DNA of 64,000 bases, from the NCBI RefSeq assembly GCF_022179805.1, contig NZ_BPUO01000019.1, positions 1 through 64,000 on the forward strand, read 5' to 3'. Under the pieces are notes generated by a model. That model was not told the origin of the DNA. It saw only the letters and a program-made list of their open reading frames with translations, and ran no database searches. Below are positions 63,550-64,000 of the stretch, piece by piece (the first letter of the stretch is position 1; each line of letters begins with the position of its first letter). Position numbers and translations under genes: made by a program. This stretch comes from Cupriavidus pauculus. Its GTDB lineage: Bacteria > Pseudomonadota > Gammaproteobacteria > Burkholderiales > Burkholderiaceae.

Positions 63550-63556
63550 GACTTGA
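62563..63556 (+). pseudogene. IS30-family transposase, multiply frameshifted
   Basis: Starts MGQSYSQLNR then frameshifts near 62593; continues LRQIARVAGRSPSTISREVA, GYSPQQIAGRLRRMYAHQPE and VSHETIYCAIYATPSGELRR, shifts, then FDRLVPGHWEGDLIKGAGN and KTRFMVLAKMDG, shifts again, and ends LVREYLPKGDDLSVFSQGYL with a lost segment before it. The DDE catalytic region (HWEGDLI, VREYLPKG) is recognisable but the frame is broken at least three times. Confidence 0.85.
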
Positions 63557-63804
63557 ATCCGCCCTGATATGAGCGGCCAGATTGCGGCGGCCGCGGGCAC
63601 TTTGTCGGACCGCCGAAGTGATCGGGCGCTTTACGGCCAGAAGCGGCCATTTTTATCCACCGGCACGAATGGCCGAACATCGACTATTTTCGGCCTTGCC
63701 TGGAAGTGAATCCCAAAAGCCGAGAGGGTAAGTCTATGCCTACCTGCCCTCTCGGGGGTACTGCGCTTCCGCCTACCGGCAGTGGAAATAAAACGCTGAG
63801 ATAC

Positions 63805-64000
63805 TTACGCGGAAGCAACTGCCCAGTAAGTGCGAGCGTTCGTGAATTCACGGATGCCCGCCGCGGCCAGTTCTCGGCCATAACCCGACTTCTTGGTGCC
63901 GCCAAACGGGATCCGCGCGTCCGATGCCGTGATGGCATTGATGAACGCTGCACCGCTGATGATTTGCCTGGCAACGGCCAAAGCCCGCTTGTTCGAGCCC
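63805..64000 (-). CDS. aldehyde dehydrogenase, C-terminal end (partial)
   Basis: 64 codons plus stop, running off the right edge; the 5' part lies beyond 64000. It reads GSNKRALAVARQIISGAAFI, then NAITASDARIPFGGTKKSGY, then GRELAAAGIREFTNARTYWA. The FGGTKKSGYGRE motif is diagnostic of NAD(P)-dependent aldehyde dehydrogenases, close to succinate-semialdehyde types. The catalytic Cys is outside the window. Confidence 0.85.
   Translation of the reverse strand, partial: GSNKRALAVARQIISGAAFINAITASDARIPFGGTKKSGYGRELAAAGIREFTNARTYWAVASA

Noticed and set aside
1..64000. CRISPR arrays
   Set aside because: No regularly spaced direct repeats of 24-37 bases seen; the repeats near 600-950 are coding repeats of the DPYxDGARS protein.
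1..64000. tRNA genes
   Set aside because: No cloverleaf with a TTCGA arm and paired acceptor stem was recognised on either strand by eye.

Overview
The window looks like a piece of a Burkholderiaceae replicon, most likely Cupriavidus or a close Ralstonia relative. This rests on the high GC content, a beta-proteobacterial rRNA leader at the left edge, and gene types common in that group: DUF1254 tandems, IorAB molybdenum hydroxylase, DASS transporters, many LysR/AraC/LuxR regulators, and small orphan proteins present in several copies. The genus is inferred; no search was run.

Layout. 1-260 is the promoter and leader of an rRNA operon read on the minus strand, with its 16S gene just outside the window. 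0.5-1.0 kb encodes a secreted protein made of DPYxDGARS-like repeats. 1.7-6.8 kb is a complete minus-strand chaperone-usher fimbrial operon (pilin, chaperone, usher, tip adhesin). 7.4-9.9 kb holds an efflux-protein relic and a PAP2/haloperoxidase lipoprotein with a passenger-like beta tail. 10-12.7 kb and 25-38 kb are decayed accessory DNA. They hold small paralogous proteins, a diverged direct segmental duplication, an inverted relic of a transglutaminase locus, a cold-shock gene, an IF-1-like gene broken by one stop codon, and other fragments. Inside this region are intact modules: a glycosyltransferase with an amylo-1,6-glucosidase (13.1-16.4 kb), AraC plus an orphan histidine kinase (18.5-20.4 kb), two DUF1254 proteins (20.8-24.0 kb), and a LysR/quinone oxidoreductase/SRPBCC-like group (31.8-34.4 kb).

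38.6-47 kb is the most interesting module. A three-gene minus-strand operon encodes an iron-sulfur protein, a fumarate-reductase-type flavoprotein whose covalent-FAD histidine is replaced by asparagine, and a NuoF-like NADH/FMN protein; there is no membrane anchor. It lies opposite a DASS dicarboxylate transporter, followed by a lactate/malate-dehydrogenase-family enzyme with an atypical specificity residue and a LuxR regulator. I infer a soluble NADH-dependent reductase for fumarate or a related enoate, fed by a dedicated transporter.

47-51.7 kb encodes envelope proteins of unknown role. 52-59 kb is an oxidation module: a carboxymuconolactone-decarboxylase-like protein, two cupins, an MFS transporter, IorA/IorB and a LysR regulator. 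The right end has a FixJ-like regulator, a small basic secreted protein, an MBL-fold hydrolase, a decayed IS30-family element and the C-terminus of an aldehyde dehydrogenase running off the window.
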